From: Pseudomonas trivialis
Lineage (GTDB): Bacteria > Pseudomonadota > Gammaproteobacteria > Pseudomonadales > Pseudomonadaceae
Direction: 5' to 3'
NCBI RefSeq assembly: GCF_001439805.1
Contig: NZ_JYLK01000005.1
Location: 62,001 to 126,000 of the forward strand
DNA length: 64,000 bases
Positions 63,078-64,000 of this stretch are shown one piece after another. Every line of letters starts with the position of its first letter. The stretch's first letter is position 1. The translations under genes and the position numbers were made by a program. The notes beneath the pieces are model-generated. The model saw only the letters and a program-made list of their open reading frames with translations, made no database searches and was not told where the DNA came from.

Positions 63078-64000
63078 AGATTGCCATCGTCAACGACATG
63101 CCGCTTGCCGTCGAAGCCCTGCGCCGCGCCCTGAGTTTCGAGCCTGCGCACCAGGTGGTGTGGGTGGCCGGCAATGGCCTGCAGGCGGTGCAACGCTGCG
63201 CCGAACTGACCCCGGACCTGATCCTGATGGACCTGATCATGCCGGTGATGGACGGCGTGGAAGCCACCCGACAGATCATGGCCGACAACCCGTGCGCGAT
63301 TCTGCTGGTGACCGTCGACCGCCAGGCCAACATGAGTCGGGTGTTCGAAGCCATGGGCCATGGTGCCCTGGACGTGGTGGACACCCCGGCACTGGGTGTG
63401 GGCAACCCCAGGGACGCGGCCGCGCCGTTGCTGCGCAAGATCCTCAATATCGGTTGGCTGATCGGCCAGCGGGGCAGCCGCGTGCGTGCCGAAACCGCGC
63501 CTCAGCGCACCATCGGCAAACCCCACAGCCTGGTGGCGATCGGCTCCTCGGCCGGTGGGCCGGCTGCCCTGGAAAGCCTGCTCAAGGGGTTGCCGCAGGA
63601 CTTTCCCGCCGCCATCGTGCTGGTGCAGCATGTGGATCAGGTATTTGCCGCCGGCATGGCCGAATGGCTGAGCAGTTCCTCCGGCCTGCCGGTGCGCCTG
63701 GCCCGTGAAGGCGAGCCGCCACAAAGCGGCGTGGTGCTGCTGGCCGGCACCAACCACCACATTCGTCTGTTGAAGAACGGCACGCTGGCCTATACGGCAG
63801 AGCCGGTGAACGAGATTTACCGGCCATCCATCGATGTATTTTTTGAAAGCGTGGCCAGCCACTGGAGTGGCGATGCCGTCGGCGTATTGCTGACCGGCAT
63901 GGGGCGCGACGGCGCACAGGGACTTAAATCAATGCGTGAACAAGGCTATTTGACCATCGCTCAGGACCAGCAGAGTTCGGCGGTGTACGGCATGCCCAAA
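63074..64000 (+). CDS. wspF: WspF, CheB-type methylesterase (partial, runs off the window)
   Basis: 309 residues visible, open at the right edge. Receiver domain with D53 (LILMDLIMP), then the methylesterase domain with nucleophile Ser in AIGSSAGGPAAL (about S159), a His in VQHVDQ and an Asp in LTGMGRDGAQG. It removes methyl groups from WspA and so resets the pathway; loss of WspF in P. fluorescens gives wrinkly-spreader, c-di-GMP-high cells. No disabling change is seen in the visible part. ATGA overlap with wspE. wspR should follow. Confidence 0.93.
   Translation, partial: MKIAIVNDMPLAVEALRRALSFEPAHQVVWVAGNGLQAVQRCAELTPDLILMDLIMPVMDGVEATRQIMADNPCAILLVTVDRQANMSRVFEAMGHGALDVVDTPALGVGNPRDAAAPLLRKILNIGWLIGQRGSRVRAETAPQRTIGKPHSLVAIGSSAGGPAALESLLKGLPQDFPAAIVLVQHVDQVFAAGMAEWLSSSSGLPVRLAREGEPPQSGVVLLAGTNHHIRLLKNGTLAYTAEPVNEIYRPSIDVFFESVASHWSGDAVGVLLTGMGRDGAQGLKSMREQGYLTIAQDQQSSAVYGMPK

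Noticed and set aside
58697-63862. Long minus-strand frames opposite the wsp genes
   Set aside because: They mirror high-GC coding sequence on the plus strand and have no domain logic; typical antisense artefacts.

Overview
The window is chromosomal DNA of a fluorescent Pseudomonas (P. fluorescens group). Support comes from gene order and from sequences typical of the genus: bfd-prx-rnt-pyrC-motY-argG, nth next to a PA3496-type gene, fdxA-mutS, cinA-recA-recX, erdR-dgkA, finR-fpr, a complete Wsp operon start, a GacA-controlled Rsm small RNA, and several REP/REPIN repeats of the kind common in this group. Most of the DNA is GC-rich housekeeping sequence. Three stretches are accessory: a tailocin (about 17.3-31.2 kb), an island between rimO and kup (about 43.8-49.6 kb), and a small gene remnant after recX.

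Region by region. 1-12.0 kb: iron and redox (bfd with a Fur box, a 2-Cys peroxiredoxin), RNase T, dihydroorotase, flagellar MotY, ArgG, a LuxR-type response regulator, Nth, an orphan RnfB/RsxB-like ferredoxin, MetG and ApbC. 11.85-12.18 kb: a GacA upstream site, a sigma70-like promoter and an rsmZ-like RNA with eight GGA motifs, then fdxA and mutS. 15.5-17.1 kb: a CGNR regulator divergent from an exported Asp-nucleophile hydrolase. 17.3-31.2 kb: a defective-phage tail cluster with a self-cleaving LexA/S24-type repressor, an operator-promoter region, a leader RNA, holin, baseplate (V, W, J, I), fibers, sheath, tube, a frameshifted E/E' chaperone pair, tape measure, U, X, D, endolysin and Rz/Rz1. 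It has no capsid, terminase, portal or integrase, so it reads as an R-type (contractile) tailocin. It sits between mutS and cinA-recA, a known tailocin site in these bacteria. 31.3-33.4 kb: cinA, LexA-boxed recA and recX.

33.9-43.7 kb is ordinary: a LOG-family protein, a PA3611-type secreted protein, a DTW-domain tRNA modification enzyme, ErdR, DgkA, FinR/Fpr, TrmO, a DUF1456 protein, an S4-domain pseudouridine synthase, a YjaB-type acetyltransferase and RimO. Between rimO and kup lies an island framed by a 206-bp direct repeat of the rimO 5' region and by three copies of a 20-bp core. It holds a cut-out phage baseplate gene, an AT-rich DUF4209 protein with an RNxxxHG motif, a divergent gene with an RNxxxH motif and a C-terminal helix-turn-helix, and a RelE/HigA-type toxin-antitoxin pair in its own repeat-bounded module. 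49.7-56.4 kb: Kup, an old-yellow-enzyme reductase, OpgD and a TerB/DUF533 protein. 56.7-64 kb: wspA-B-C-D-E-F, translationally coupled throughout, with wspF cut by the window edge.

The two most promising novelties are (1) the roughly 350-nt RNA between the tailocin repressor and holin, with three hairpins presenting the CAAGGAUG RsmA/CsrA recognition core, which suggests that tailocin lysis is tied to, or interferes with, the Gac/Rsm network; and (2) the rimO-kup island, with two RNxxxH (HEPN-like) proteins as a candidate anti-phage module and an unusual integration footprint.
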